A stretch of DNA of 64,000 nt from Dendrolimus kikuchii (Eukaryota > Arthropoda > Insecta > Lepidoptera > Lasiocampidae), in the NCBI GenBank assembly GCA_019925095.2, contig CM034414.1, forward strand, positions 1,466,001-1,530,000, given 5' to 3'. A model generated the notes under the pieces. The model was not told the DNA's origin and ran no database searches. It saw only the letters and a list, made by a program, of their open reading frames with translations. This document shows, piece after piece, positions 29,541 through 40,400 of the stretch (positions are counted from its first letter, which is position 1; the number at the start of each line of letters is the position of its first letter). Made by a program: the position numbers and the translations under genes.

Positions 29541-30294
29541 CGCAGGAACGGAATAAGAATACTAATTCCTGCGTTGGGGCGGTCTGTCGTAAGAGGCGAC
29601 AAAAGATTGTCGACAGTGTTGCGCATAAGACACGGCGTTTCATACGTTAGTCGATTGCGCAGCACGGGCACCATAGAGATTCTAACTCGAGACAATAGTA
29701 GGTCCGATCGATTCCCTCGGCAGTCTGGTGCAAGCCATGTTGCAGAGCGATGATCATTGGGTGGGTGCATCCAATTACTGCGAGGCAGGTATGTCTCAAA
29801 AGGAGGCCGCAGAACGAGATAGGGATAGAGCTACAAGTGCGCATGCGCATCACGGATACCAACGTCAGTCGGGATCCCGGAGGCGCAGATATGCGCATGA
29901 CTTCCCTCCTTGAAAATGCCGCTGCAGGGGCCTCTAGCATCTAGGGAGCAGAGGAGTCTTCATCCCTGTTGACGAAGTGAGTTTGCCTCTCCCGGGGCAT
30001 TCTCAAGCACTGATGCGCTAGGATCAGCGTGGACGTAACTACGTTCTAAGTCTCACGATCTTCCTTCCATAGGCGCGGGACACACGGTGGTTTTAGTGGA
30101 GTATTGAGTACTCGAGTCTCCACACAAGCCGGTCAATTAGTGTTTGGATTGCCCTCAGGGTAACGCCTTCATAATCGACTATGGTCTAATCCCTAGCAAA
30201 GGACCAGGTACTGTGCGAAATGCATTTGCCCCGCCTTGAAAAAAATAGAGGCGACAAAAGAGCCCACAGCCAGGTACTAGGGCAAATGCCCTAA
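29541..30294 (+). mobile_element. Family B copy 9, interrupted by R1-like U2
   Basis: Left part cgcaggaacggaataagaat .. gaggcgacaaaag, right part gaggcgacaaaagagcccac .. gggcaaatgcccta. The insertion duplicated 15 bp of the target. The 3' half of B is missing. Confidence 0.75.
29607..30246 (+). mobile_element. R1-like LINE copy U2, decayed
   Basis: TSD agaggcgacaaaaga at 29592-29606 and 30247-30261. 29730-29913 reads LVQAMLQSDDHWVGASNYCE then SQKEAAERDRDRA and an Arg-rich tail to DFPP, homologous to the C-terminus of U3. The 3' UTR shares ggttttagtgg with U3. A distinct, older subfamily. Confidence 0.8.
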
Positions 30295-30299
30295 TAAAT

Positions 30300-30911
30300 A
30301 CTCAAACTAATTTAAGAAATAAATATACAAATACATAGTCATATGTATATTTTACAATAAAATCATTTTTTCTTAGACTATTTTTAATTCAAATTTATTA
30401 AAATTTATTTTCTATTTTTTAGTTGGATATTCTATAGAAGCGTAGTTTTTTAGATTTTTTTTTTAACTATTATTAATTTTTCATTTTTTAGTGATTATTT
30501 AGTGATTTAATTCCCTTCTCCGTGGAAATTTTGAAAAAAGAATTAAATACACTCTTATGATAAAATGGAACATTATGTAAAAATAAGCTTTTTTAAATAC
30601 AAGCTTTTGAGATCCTGCATATCATGTAGCAGCAGAGTGCTAGCCAAGACAAGTAAAACGAGCCCAAACACGACGGGTCTATCTTGTTTAGTACAGGAGT
30701 TCCTATGGCCTCCTATAACCTTCCGACTCCATCATCAGATAAGCTCCATGGTACCATATTATTGCATTGTCACGCGATATACACATTCGTGCAAAATTTC
30801 AGCTCAATCGGAAACCGAGAAGTCGATCAAATTTAACTTGAAAGATTCCGTTACTAACATACGTATGAAGCTACTAATAAATAAAAAAATAAAAGCGTTT
30901 TTTTATTATTA
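30300..30911 (-). repeat. Family N copy, minus
   Basis: Inverted relative to 50694-51260: gtaccatattattgcattgt, gtagcagcagagtgctagcc and gtgatttaattcccttctcc. One of two long copies; no gene. Confidence 0.55.
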
Positions 30912-31337
30912 ACAACTCTACAGACTCGAGTTCCGTACCCTTTTTTACCACTTAATTTCTAGATTTAATTTTTTAAATTTAACACGCTTATTAGTTATTT
31001 TGGTTCTTGTGTGTGACATTAATTTATTGATTTTTGTGTTGAGGTGTATGTATCTTACGAATAACTTATTATATTAATTTATTCTAATTTTAATACTAAA
31101 CTTATACTAATGTAGAGTGTATCTGTTACACGCTGGTGTTGTGAGGAAGTGCATGTGCAGTGTGCGCCTTATATCTATACTTATATATATAGTCCTATCT
31201 AGTGCCATGTGTGTTGTTTTTTTCTTTTCTGTGCCTGCGTTACTAATTTTTAGGCTCTTTGTGTGTAATAAAAGCGTATTAATTAAAAAGGAATCTACAG
31301 TCTATCAAATTTGACTACAAAGTTCTAAAAAATGCAT
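30912..31337. other. No gene recognised
   Basis: AT-rich. A 65-codon ORF at 31117-31314 has hydrophobic runs but no support. Confidence 0.4.
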
Positions 31338-31350
31338 TTAATTCCTTATT

Positions 31351-31452
31351 CAAGAAAGTAAGTGAGGTGTGTAAGAATAAGCCTAAATGGCGCTCTGTTG
31401 TTCGTGCCTACCCCGCAAGGGAACTGGCGTGAAGTTATGTATGTATGTATGC
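31351..31452 (+). mobile_element. LINE-A copy 13, about 100 bp
   Basis: TSD aattccttatt at 31340-31350 and 31453-31463. Shortest truncation class. Confidence 0.9.
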
Positions 31453-31474
31453 AATTCCTTATTCCTTATTATAC

Positions 31475-31606
31475 ACAAAAAATTACATACAAAATTGTAG
31501 AATAGTGGTAATGTACAAAGGCGAGCTTAACCCCGAAGGAGTTTTCTTCCAGCAAACCTATGAGTCTAGTGAGAAGGGGAGAAGCAAAAGGCAGGGTTGT
31601 GTACAC
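31475..31606 (-). repeat. LINE-type 3' end fragment
   Basis: ttttcttccagcaaacctat and ggcagggttgtgtacac, as at 18738. The T-to-A-rich left side fits an A-tail on the minus strand. Confidence 0.4.
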
Positions 31607-31609
31607 TAA

Positions 31610-31815
31610 GGGTCGCTTGCATAACGATCGCCTTTAAATACAATTAGTAAATCACATTAAACTGCCTAAATACGTTTTACACAAAACGTATTGACAGTTC
31701 TTTAAACATATTTAGCGGCAAATTTTGCGTTGAGCAAGACGCTAATTGTATTTAAGGGTGTTAAATACGTTTTGTGTTTCTTAAATAAATTTAAGCAACC
31801 TTATGCAAGCGGCCC
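31610..31815. mobile_element. MITE O copy 2
   Basis: TIRs gggtcgcttgcataacg / ttatgcaagcggccc; TAA on both sides (31607-31609, 31816-31818). Palindromic interior with acgttttacacaaaacgt-like motifs. The 3-bp TAA duplication suits PIF/Harbinger. Confidence 0.8.
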
Positions 31816-31845
31816 TAAGATATTTTAGGATTTAACTATGTAATA

Positions 31846-32242
31846 CTAGCTTCTGCCCGTGACTTCGTCCGCGTGGAATAGTTACTTTGGGCTAACGCTA
31901 ACTTTAACCCGCGACTTTATTTACGTAGAAGGTGAAAATATTTTTAAATAATACGTAAGTTAAGGAGCTATTTTAGGTACTTACATCACGCTTTTATCAG
32001 TAAGAGTGGAACTTTAAAACGTTAGGTAAAAGTACTGGGTCTTATAATCTTGAAACATTCTTCATTGGTGCTCCGCTCCTATTGGTCTTAGCGTGATGAT
32101 ATATAGCCTATAGCCTTCCTCGACAAATGGGCTACCTAACATTGAAAGAATTTTTAAAATCAGACCAGTAGTTCCTGAGATTAGCGCGTTCAAGCAAACA
32201 AACAAACAAACAAATTCTTCAGCTTTATATAGTAGTATAGAT
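31846..32242 (-). mobile_element. Family E copy 3, longer variant
   Basis: CTAG end at the left (ctagcttctgcccgtgactt), TATACTA-type start at the right. Carries ~120 extra bp (31880-32035) relative to other E copies. Confidence 0.65.
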
Positions 32243-32273
32243 AAACATATAAAAAAAAATCTAACTACAGAAA

Positions 32274-32595
32274 TCGTGGTAGCGTAATTGCTAGCGCACG
32301 TGTCCCATACTCAGAGGGCGCGGGTTCGATCCTGGTCGGAAAGCATGCACCGCTTAGGCTGTTTTCTGACCTAATGTGCATATTGTTACAATTACCACGT
32401 GCTAACAACGGTGAAGGAAAACATCGTGATGCAACCTGCACATCGAGATAACCGATGTGTCAAAACTGCCAAGCCGCCTTGGGCGAGTGTGGCAGGCACA
32501 GATCATAAAAACACAGGTGGCAGGTATACTGTCTGTTCCCCTATTATGGGAGCCCCGAGCCCAGTAGAGAGACATTTATAGGTTGATATTATATT
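32274..32595 (+). mobile_element. SINE-D copy 3
   Basis: tcgtggtagcgtaattgcta, B box GGTTCGATCCT, tail cccagtagagagac. A ~30-bp insertion at 32500-32530 repeats ggcaggyayactg-like sequence. Confidence 0.8.
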
Positions 32596-32631
32596 TACCT
32601 ATATATTACCTACAGAATTAGAATATATATT

Positions 32632-32913
32632 AATGTACTAGTGCATTAATTTAAAGTTTTTCGAGCGAGTAGTGCACTAGTTAATTAAAAAAAATTAAGA
32701 GCCACATTTTAAAATTCAAATTTTGAACTGAAACTTTCAGAAACTTACTTCAGTAACGAGAAAAAAAATTTGAATAAAAAAAAGGTTTTGGCGATTTTTG
32801 AAATCTTAAAAAATTTGGAGCGACCTCTTAATTTTTTTTAGCTGTGCTTTGGAGGTATTTCACTCGAAACTCAAAAAAATGGTCGGTTTTTTGGCGCCAC
32901 CCTAATATATATA

Positions 32914-32960
<47 letters not shown>
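32632..32960. repeat. Unresolved AT-rich repeat and (AT)n microsatellite
   Basis: actagtgcattaattt versus gtgcactagttaatt form a local palindrome (32638-32690). It ends ggcgccaccctaat, then (AT)n at 32903-32960 abutting LINE-A copy 14. Confidence 0.45.
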
Positions 32961-32963
<3 letters not shown>

Positions 32964-33213
32964 CATACATACATACATACATAATTTCACGGCAGTTCCC
33001 TTGCGGGGTAGGCACGAATAACAGAGTGCCATTTAGGCTTATTCTTACACACCTCACTTGCCTCTTTGACATTCATAACTCTTGTCATGCAAGCTCGTCT
33101 GTTCTTAAGGCTCCTCACATCGCCTTCTGCTAGTACACGATCAATTTGATCATGGAAGGTATGTCGTGGCCTTCCACGACTTCTGCATCCATCCACTTTT
33201 GCATTGTATATCT
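32961..33213 (-). mobile_element. LINE-A copy 14, fused to R1-like U3
   Basis: Minus copy with a long (TACA)n tail; ends abruptly at gcattgtatatct, directly followed by sense U3 sequence. Its antisense frame is read through by the U3 ORF, so the first 16 codons of that ORF are artefactual. Confidence 0.85.
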
Positions 33214-34761
33214 CTGGCGGAGAACCAGTTCGGTTTCCGCCAGGGGCGCTCCACTGTGGACGCCATACGCCGTGTAAAGAGCCAGGCGGAGGAAGCGATC
33301 TCCCAGGGCGGGGTGCTGTTGGCGGTGTCTCTCGACATCGCCAACGCCTTCAACTCCCTGCCCTGGAGCTGCATCAAGGAGGCACTCCGCTACCACGGGG
33401 TGCCGACCTACCTCCGCAGAGTCATCGGTGACTACCTCTCGGTGAGGGCCGTCGTATACCCGGGTCAGCTAGCCAGCTGGGGTCGGCGAGAAATGACGTG
33501 CGGTGTTCCGCAGGGGTCGGTGCTGGGCCCGCTCCTGTGGAACATCGCATACGATTGGACCATACGCGGTGCGGTCCTCCACGGTGTCAGCATCACGTGT
33601 TACGCCGATGACACGTTGGTTGCGGCCCGTGGACGGACCCACCGGCAGGCGGGCCTACTGGCCACTGCTGGGGTTGCGCACGTAATCGATAGGATCCGGC
33701 GACTCGGTCTGGAGGTGGCCTTCCACAAGTCCGAGGCTGTGGTGTTCCACGGGCCTCGGAACAAGCCACCTCCGGGCTTGAGTATCACAGTGGGAGGCAC
33801 CACCATCGGCGTCGGGACGACGATGAAATATCTCGGACTCGTCCTCGACAGCCGATGGGAGTTTTCGGCACACTTCAAGCGACTGGCCCCCAGGCTCATG
33901 GGGGCAGCCGGCGCCCTATCACGGCTCGTCCCCAATGTGGGGGGGCCCGGCGCGCCGTGCCGAAAACTCTATGAGGGGGTCGTACGATCCATGGCCCTAT
34001 ACGGGGCCCCGATATGGGCGGAGTCCCTGACGGCCAAGAACGCCGCGTTGCTGCGACGTCCGCAGCGCGTGCTGGCCGTCAGGGCTATAAGGGGGTATCG
34101 TACGATCTCCTTCGAGGCGGCCTCCCTCCTAGCCGGATCCCCACCATGGGACCTAGAGGCGCGCGTCCTTGCGGCCGTGTACGATTGGCGCAAGGACGCC
34201 CTCAGTCGGGACTTCCGTCCTGCGCCTCGGGAAATCGAGGCTAAAAGGGCGGAGTTCCGGCAGGATCTCATGGTGGGATGGCGGAACCGACTTGCGCACC
34301 CCAGCGCCGGTCATAGGACCATAGAGGCAGTAAGGCCCGTCCTGCCACAATGGATTGACCGGAGGCACGGCACCCTGACGTTCCGCCAGACGCAGGTACT
34401 GACCGGGCACGGCTGCTTCGGCCGGTACCTGTGTCGGATAGGGCGTGAGTCGTCGTCAGGGTGCCAGCACTGCAGTGCCAGCGTCGAGGACACGGCGTTG
34501 CACACTCTGCAGGAGTGTCCAGCCTGGGATGGGGAGCGCCGTGTCCTCGGCGCAAACATCGGACCAGACCTGTCGCTCCCGGCCGTGGTCCAGGCCATGG
34601 TCGGGGGCCAACCTGAATGGGACGCCGTCGCCTCCTTTTGCGAGGCAGTCATGTCCGCAAAGGAGGCGGCGGAGCGGGAGAGAGAGCGAGCAGCCGCGCT
34701 CCTCTCCCGCCGCAATAACCGGTCTCGGCGCCGGAGGAATACGGACCTCCGGCCGCCATGA
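33214..34761 (+). CDS. R1-like LINE ORF2: partial reverse transcriptase plus CCHC C-terminus
   Basis: Uninterrupted frame of 516 codons and the longest in the window, but 5'-truncated: the endonuclease and first RT blocks are missing. In order: ENQFGFRQGRSTVDAI (start of RT), SLDIANAFNSL (motif A, catalytic Asp), GVPQGSVLGPLLWN (motif B), CYADDTLV (motif C, catalytic DD), MKYLGLVLDS (motif E), then a thumb/connection region and CQHCSASVEDTALHTLQEC, a C-x2-C..H-x4-C knuckle typical of R1-clade ORF2. It ends in a basic tail RRNNRSRRRR..DLRPP. GC content is far above the surroundings. Intact RT motifs and open frame point to recent insertion. Full R1 ORF2 is about 1000 residues. Confidence 0.9.
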   Translation: MAENQFGFRQGRSTVDAIRRVKSQAEEAISQGGVLLAVSLDIANAFNSLPWSCIKEALRYHGVPTYLRRVIGDYLSVRAVVYPGQLASWGRREMTCGVPQGSVLGPLLWNIAYDWTIRGAVLHGVSITCYADDTLVAARGRTHRQAGLLATAGVAHVIDRIRRLGLEVAFHKSEAVVFHGPRNKPPPGLSITVGGTTIGVGTTMKYLGLVLDSRWEFSAHFKRLAPRLMGAAGALSRLVPNVGGPGAPCRKLYEGVVRSMALYGAPIWAESLTAKNAALLRRPQRVLAVRAIRGYRTISFEAASLLAGSPPWDLEARVLAAVYDWRKDALSRDFRPAPREIEAKRAEFRQDLMVGWRNRLAHPSAGHRTIEAVRPVLPQWIDRRHGTLTFRQTQVLTGHGCFGRYLCRIGRESSSGCQHCSASVEDTALHTLQECPAWDGERRVLGANIGPDLSLPAVVQAMVGGQPEWDAVASFCEAVMSAKEAAERERERAAALLSRRNNRSRRRRNTDLRPP

Positions 34762-35082
34762 ACGCGCGGCGCGGGTGACGGTCAGGGGAGGCTATAAGGC
34801 CGTCACCCGCATCTAAGGCCGCCGAGTAGGGGGCGCGTCAGTGCCCGCGCGCGCCCCTCAATTATGAGTACGGAGAGGCCTGCCCCAGTGCTGGGGTGGG
34901 CCCACGCCAGCCGGGGTCGCGGAAGAAAAGCTCACGCATATCCCGTGACCCCGGCTCATGGCGTCAGGTGGCACCAAGGGGTTTTAGTGGGTATTCCGGC
35001 TCCTCTAGCCGGCGAGTCCCACACTCCCCCGCCGAAGTCTCCCCGGCGGGGGGTCCGCAAACGGATTTCCCCTTGTAAAAAA
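33214..35082 (+). mobile_element. R1-like LINE copy U3, 5'-truncated
   Basis: ORF2 remainder, GC-rich 3' UTR with repeated gtgggcccacgcc and gccggcgagtcccacactcc hairpin-like segments, ending in (A)11 near 35082. No matching TSD: left neighbour is LINE-A copy 14, right neighbour a truncated family G repeat. Confidence 0.88.
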
Positions 35083-35084
35083 AA

Positions 35085-35218
35085 AAACGCCACCTACCGG
35101 GTCCAATTGTGAATCTAAACCACCCTCGAATCCACTTGAACACACACAAAAAAAACTCATTGAAATCGGTCCAGCCGTTCAGGAGGAGTTCACTGTCAAC
35201 ATGAGTACAGAAGAATTA
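35085..35218 (-). mobile_element. Family G copy 4, truncated by U3
   Basis: Reverse of G1: cgccacctaccgggtccaat, aaatcggtccagccgttcag. The missing half is not found left of U3. Confidence 0.6.
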
Positions 35219-35220
35219 TA

Positions 35221-35337
35221 TACATACATACATAACTTCACGCCAGTTCCCTTGCGGGGTAGGCACGAACAACAGAGTGCCATTTAGACTTATTCTTACA
35301 CACCTCACTTGCCTCTTTGACATTCATAACTCCTGTC
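35221..35337 (-). mobile_element. LINE-A copy 15, 5'-truncated
   Basis: The last ~115 bp on the minus strand; flanks share ttatata on both sides, a possible short TSD. Confidence 0.82.
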
Positions 35338-35349
35338 TTATATATACAC

Positions 35350-35983
35350 TTATATACTAATATATTCAGCTGAAGAGTTGAGAGAGTTGAGATGGATGTG
35401 TGGTGTTACAAGAATGGATAAGGTGAGAAATGAGTACATAATATGGGGATCTTTGAAAGTTGCACCTGTGACCGAAAATTGAGAGGAAGAAGATTAAGTT
35501 GGTATGGGCATATAATGAGGAGGGATGAAAGTCACGTGACAAAAAGAATGTTATACTACAAGATCGATGGGTACAAATTTAAAGGTAGACCAAAAAAAAG
35601 ATGGATGGATTGTGTGAAGGATGACATGATGATATTCGGTGTGACAGAAGAGGTATGTCAGAATAGAAGAGTGTGGAAGGAAAAGACATATTGTGCCGAC
35701 CCCAAGTAATTGGGATATGGTGAAAGAAAAGAGAGAGAGAGAGATATTCAGCTGAAGAGTTTGTTTGCTTGAACGCGCTAATCTCAGGAACTACTGGTGT
35801 GATTTGAAAAATTCTTTCAGTGTTAGATAGCCCATTTATCGAGGAAGGCTATAGGCTATATATCATCACGCTAAGACCCAACAGGAGCGAAGCAACAATG
35901 AAGAATGTTTCAAAATCGAGGGTTTTTTTTTACTTACTTTTTTTTAACTATTCCACGCGGACGATGTCGCGGGCAGAAGCTAG
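35350..35983 (+). mobile_element. Family E copy 4, split by an RTE-like LINE
   Basis: Left part tatactaatatattcagctg, right part resumes atattcagctgaagag at 35744; ends gcgggcagaagCTAGT. Interrupted by 35380-35743. Confidence 0.7.
35380..35743 (+). mobile_element. RTE-like LINE 3' end in Helitron E
   Basis: 18-bp TSD atattcagctgaagagtt at 35362-35379 and 35744-35761. Coding remnants: LRWMCGVTRMDKVRNEYI, then after a one-base loss LSWYGHIMRRDESHVTKRM, GRPKKRWMDCVKDDM and CADPK-stop, the RTE ORF C-terminus. Tail attgggatatgg then (GA)n. Confidence 0.88.
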
Positions 35984-35989
35984 TAACCT

Positions 35990-36080
35990 ATAAGTGTGCG
36001 AAATTTCATACTCCTCCTTCCGCGCAATCTTCGCAAAAAGGGGTACAAAGTTTTTGCTTCACGTATTAATATATAGATAG
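35990..36080 (+). repeat. Family H fragment
   Basis: agtgtgcgaaatttcatact, ccgcgcaatc and tttgcttcacgtattaat. Confidence 0.55.
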
Positions 36081-36164
36081 AGCGGCAATAACAGAATATC
36101 GAATTCAGGCAAACCTACAATTGAGACGATAGTGTCCGACTATTTTGACGAGTTAATAGCAGAA

Positions 36165-36529
36165 GTAAGAAAGAGAGTTGGTCTGAAAGAGAGTGTCGGG
36201 GTGACGGTAAGGAAAGGAATGCTCCGGTGGTTCGGGCATGTGGAAAGAATGCATGATGAAAGAATGACTAAACAGATATACAATGCAAAAGTGGATGGAT
36301 GCTGAAGTCGTGGAAGGCCACGACACACCTTCCATGATCAAATCGATCGTGTACTAGCAGAAGGTGATGTCAGGAGCCTTAAGAACAGACGAGCGTGCAT
36401 GACAAGAGTTATGAATGTCAAAGAAGCAAGTGAGGTGTGTAAGAATAAGCCTAAATGGCGCTCTGTTGTTCGTGCCTACCCCGCAAGGGAACTGACGTGA
36501 AGTTATGTATGTATGTATGTATGTAGGTA
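36165..36529 (+). mobile_element. LINE-A copy 16
   Basis: TSD taatagcagaa at 36154-36164 and 36530-36540. Contains an in-frame stop (gctgaagtc for gcagaagtc near 36302). Ends with (ATGT)n and gtagg. Confidence 0.88.
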
Positions 36530-36540
36530 TAATAGCAGAA

Positions 36541-36949
36541 TCGGGCATCGGGACTTGTTTGTGCTCCATCGATCCTGCGATGCGTTGTCTCCATCACTGG
36601 ATACGTCTATCGGCAAACTTGCTTAACATTTTTTATCCATCATTAACTGCTTCATACTACGTCATATATAATAACTGAACCTCGGCCTCTAACAGCACGA
36701 ATCAACAGAAACCGGTACATTGCGCCACAGCGTCGCAAAGTGCAACGCCCTTTCGTCTAATAGTAAATATTGGTATATGATGTTTGTGCAAACGTATGAT
36801 TTGGAATTTTTCAAGTGTTTGGAAAGACGCTTTTCAAGTTACGTTGACTTCTAAGCTTTAGGATACTGTAGGGCTGGTGGAAAAGCTTTTCAAAAATTAG
36901 TAAGTAAATTTAGTTATTTACATCAAACACCTAATTAAAAATAAACTAA
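36541..36949. other. No gene recognised
   Basis: No recognisable element ends or coding signal. Confidence 0.4.
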
Positions 36950-37151
36950 GGGCCGCTTGCATAACGTTGCTTAAATTTATTTAAGAAACACAAAACGTAT
37001 TTAACACCCTTAAATATTAGCGTCTTGCAGAACGCAAAATTTTCGCTAAATATGTTTAAAGAACTGTCAATACGTTTTGTGTAAAACGTATTTAGGCAGT
37101 TTAATATGATTAACTAATTTTATTTAAAGGCGATCGTTATGCAAGCGGCCC
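36950..37151. mobile_element. MITE O copy 1
   Basis: 202 bp; TIRs ggccgcttgcataacg / cgttatgcaagcggcc; TAA at 36947-36949 and 37152-37154. Opposite internal orientation to copy 2. Confidence 0.82.
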
Positions 37152-37406
37152 TAAATCTATATATATATAAAAGAAAGTCGTGTTAGTTACACTATTTATA
37201 ACTCAAGCACGGCTATACCGATTTGGCTGAAAATTGGTGGGGAGGTAGCTTAGAACCAGGAGACGGACATAGGATACTTTTTATCCCGTTGGAACCGGCA
37301 GGTGGCACTGAGATCGGGTACTAGAATCCTTCTAATCACCTGGAGCGATGTTGGTGATTTTGTTTTTGTGTGTTTGAGTGGGTTCCCGGATGGTTTAAAT
37401 ACACAA

Positions 37407-40400
37407 TGGGGATTGTTCAAAAAAAATTACCCTCTGATTTTATATTTTTATTATGTAAAATAGGGTATTTTAAGATACTAATTTGAATATTTTTGTGTTT
37501 TAAGAGTTAGTTTTTTTTTAATTCGATTTTTAAACAAATTATCCGATGACGTCATTGGGGACAACTTTACATTAATTCCTTTGCCTATAAAAAGAAAATA
37601 ATCATATTAATCTGTGCTACTATTTAAATGTTACTGTCATTATTCATTATGACACATCGTGATCATTTTAGTGTGGCCAGCTTAGCAATTTTATCGGTAG
37701 ATTTATTTTATGTATTTTGGTGTTCAACATTTATTATTTTCTAAAGTTACCGTTAAGTTATTTAAAGTGACCTTTAGTGAAAAATCAATATAATATAACT
37801 TAAGCTGAATAATGTACAGTTAGACTGAATACCATTAATTGATATTCAGGCATAAATTACCTATTAGACACCATTGCGATGTCATTACTTTTCTTAATTT
37901 GTAATAAAGTATTCTTTCGGCGATTACAACAGATAAAGCTCTTTCGACCACTAAAACACTTTGATTTGGTATCACATTTGGGTTATCATTTTTAATGTCT
38001 GATACCTAGACATAGTCTCATTATCCAATGATGTTGTCAATCCAGTTAAAATAAAAAGGTTGTATTGTCAGTTTCAATTGAGGGGGGGGGGGGAGTATTA
38101 TTAGTCAGACCTTTAAAAAAAATATTAGTCGTTAAGACTGCACTTCAGAGATAAAAACTTGGTATCTGAGCGTGACGGTCGTGCGAATTCAGTGAAGTTT
38201 TCAATTTAAAAATCATGGCGATGTTCGATAAGGTCTTTTTTAAATCAATATGTTGGGACTTACTTTCCTACACACACGTGTGTACCTACAAGAATTACAA
38301 ATTTTAGTAATTTCACTATTAGCAACCTGGCAACATTGGGTATTTAGGCTTTAGATCGGCGGTTAATGCAGCATTTCTAAATTCTAATATTATTCATTAC
38401 AATTAATTTCGTCCTTAGAAAAATCTTCTAAAGTCATCCGACAAAAAAGTGAACTGTTTTATTAATGAAAATGTATTAAATATTTTCTTTTTCTAAACAT
38501 GGCTGGATCTTCAAATAGGAGTGTTAATTTTGTAAAGGCTGATACGCTAAACCTACCTAACATGTAATGTTATTAGAGTACATAGCTATACTCGTAGTAC
38601 ATATTGGAGAAATAAGAGGAGCTAAAATCCTGATGTAAGTAGTTTTGTGAAGGTTTCTAAATTCAACATGTTCGTCCATAGATCTTCCTTCCTTCTTTCC
38701 TTTTATAACCTGTGTAGTATATTACTATTCCTGTCTGTAAATTTCATCCATATAAGAAATCAGTAATGTTTAATTATTAGTTAATATATGATTGATGTAA
38801 GTATACTTTGTGTTGAAGTCAAAATTCATGTAAAATGTGCACCTATTTATAGAAAAATAGCTACATGTCTCACTCATTCATTAGAAACTGATTAAAATAA
38901 TATTAATTACTTATTTGATAATTTGGTACAATCAATAAATCAGCAACCTATATTACTTTCTTAATAATCTATAATACAAGTAAAGTATCTCATATAAATA
39001 CATACAAATAAAGGAACAGACATTGCACCACTACCCTGGCGGTTAGATAGTGTGTTTGATTGCTAATGTATGTTATGGATCTGATCTTATACAACAAATT
39101 ACCGGAAAATATGAAACTCTCCAGTAGTTTTAAATATATTCACTTGCCGGCTTAAAAGTGATTAATTAAGCACATCTATGGCTTGAAGGATTTCATGGAA
39201 TATGAAGATTTGTGAGACAAATACCTTAATTATTGTAAATCTCTTAATATGATTTTGATGTGTAACATAGTTACTAATATGAAAATTTATGAGTTAAATA
39301 AGGACTATGCGAGTAATTAAATAGACACTTTATATCTTTTTTTTTCAGGATCAGAAAAAATTAGCAACAACTTTTCTGCATAAGCAAGGGTTATGCTTGA
39401 TCATAGAATTTTATGACTTATCCACTGCAGTTTACATGAAAACTTTATGTATAGAAAAAACCAAATGCTAGCCTGCAGACAAAAGAAAAAGATAAAACTG
39501 AACATTTCTGAAAAGATTATATAATATGTCCTAAATTATTATTAATAAGTGTTTAATTAAATAAACAAGTTTAACTGCTAAAAGTTATTTATTATTTCAT
39601 CTTGCAAAATAATAAGTCAAAAGATATATTTTATTAATCAATTCATATAAATATATGGCACATACAAATTTATAACTCACAATAGTTTGCTTTCAGTATA
39701 GAAACCATCTTATTCTTATAACTCGTAATGTGAACTCTTAAAACATCAGGCAAAGTAAAGCTAAAATATTTTTGGAGGAATGTTAAATATTCATATATTG
39801 TTTACATGAATTATAACTAATAACATCTAGATTTAAGTATATATAAAAATAAGTTATTTAAAATAGCCATCCTTGTTTTCAATTAATTAAGCTTTAAAGA
39901 TATAGGCCATTCTTCTATGGTGGTACTAATCTTTTCAATCAGTTTCCATTTATTGATTTGGGCTCGCTTGAGATAAATTCAGGTTCTGGTGAACTTTTTG
40001 TATGCCATTAGCTCCAATGCAGTTCATAAAGAATACTCCAAAGAATTCAAGTCATAACTCGACGAAGGCCAACCTATGCTCTGAACAAAGTCTGACAAAT
40101 TGGCTTGCAACCAATGTTGGATTGAATTAGCTTCATGAGAGGATACAGAGCCCTGTTGGAAAATCCACTGCTATCCAGCGAATAAAGTATCACTTAATGC
40201 TTAAATCATTGTTTCCAATATGTGATTTTGGACGTCCTTCTAACTTCTGGCGCAAGGTGTTTTGTTTTGCCAGTTAAATTTTCTTCCACCGTGATGATCT
40301 TCTCATCAGTAAACAGGTTATTTTTTGGATCGTATCTCTTGAAAAGATTTCAACATCGTTCCAATCGCCATTTACGAAGACGCTCGTTTATATAATGCAC

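Noticed and set aside
33166..33213. First 16 codons of the long ORF (starting MAFHDFC) as the true N-terminus
   Set aside because: They are antisense LINE-A sequence; the R1-like homology starts at 33214.
33600..34715. Several 70-130-codon antisense ORFs within the R1-like element
   Set aside because: Shadow frames expected in GC-rich coding DNA; no motifs.
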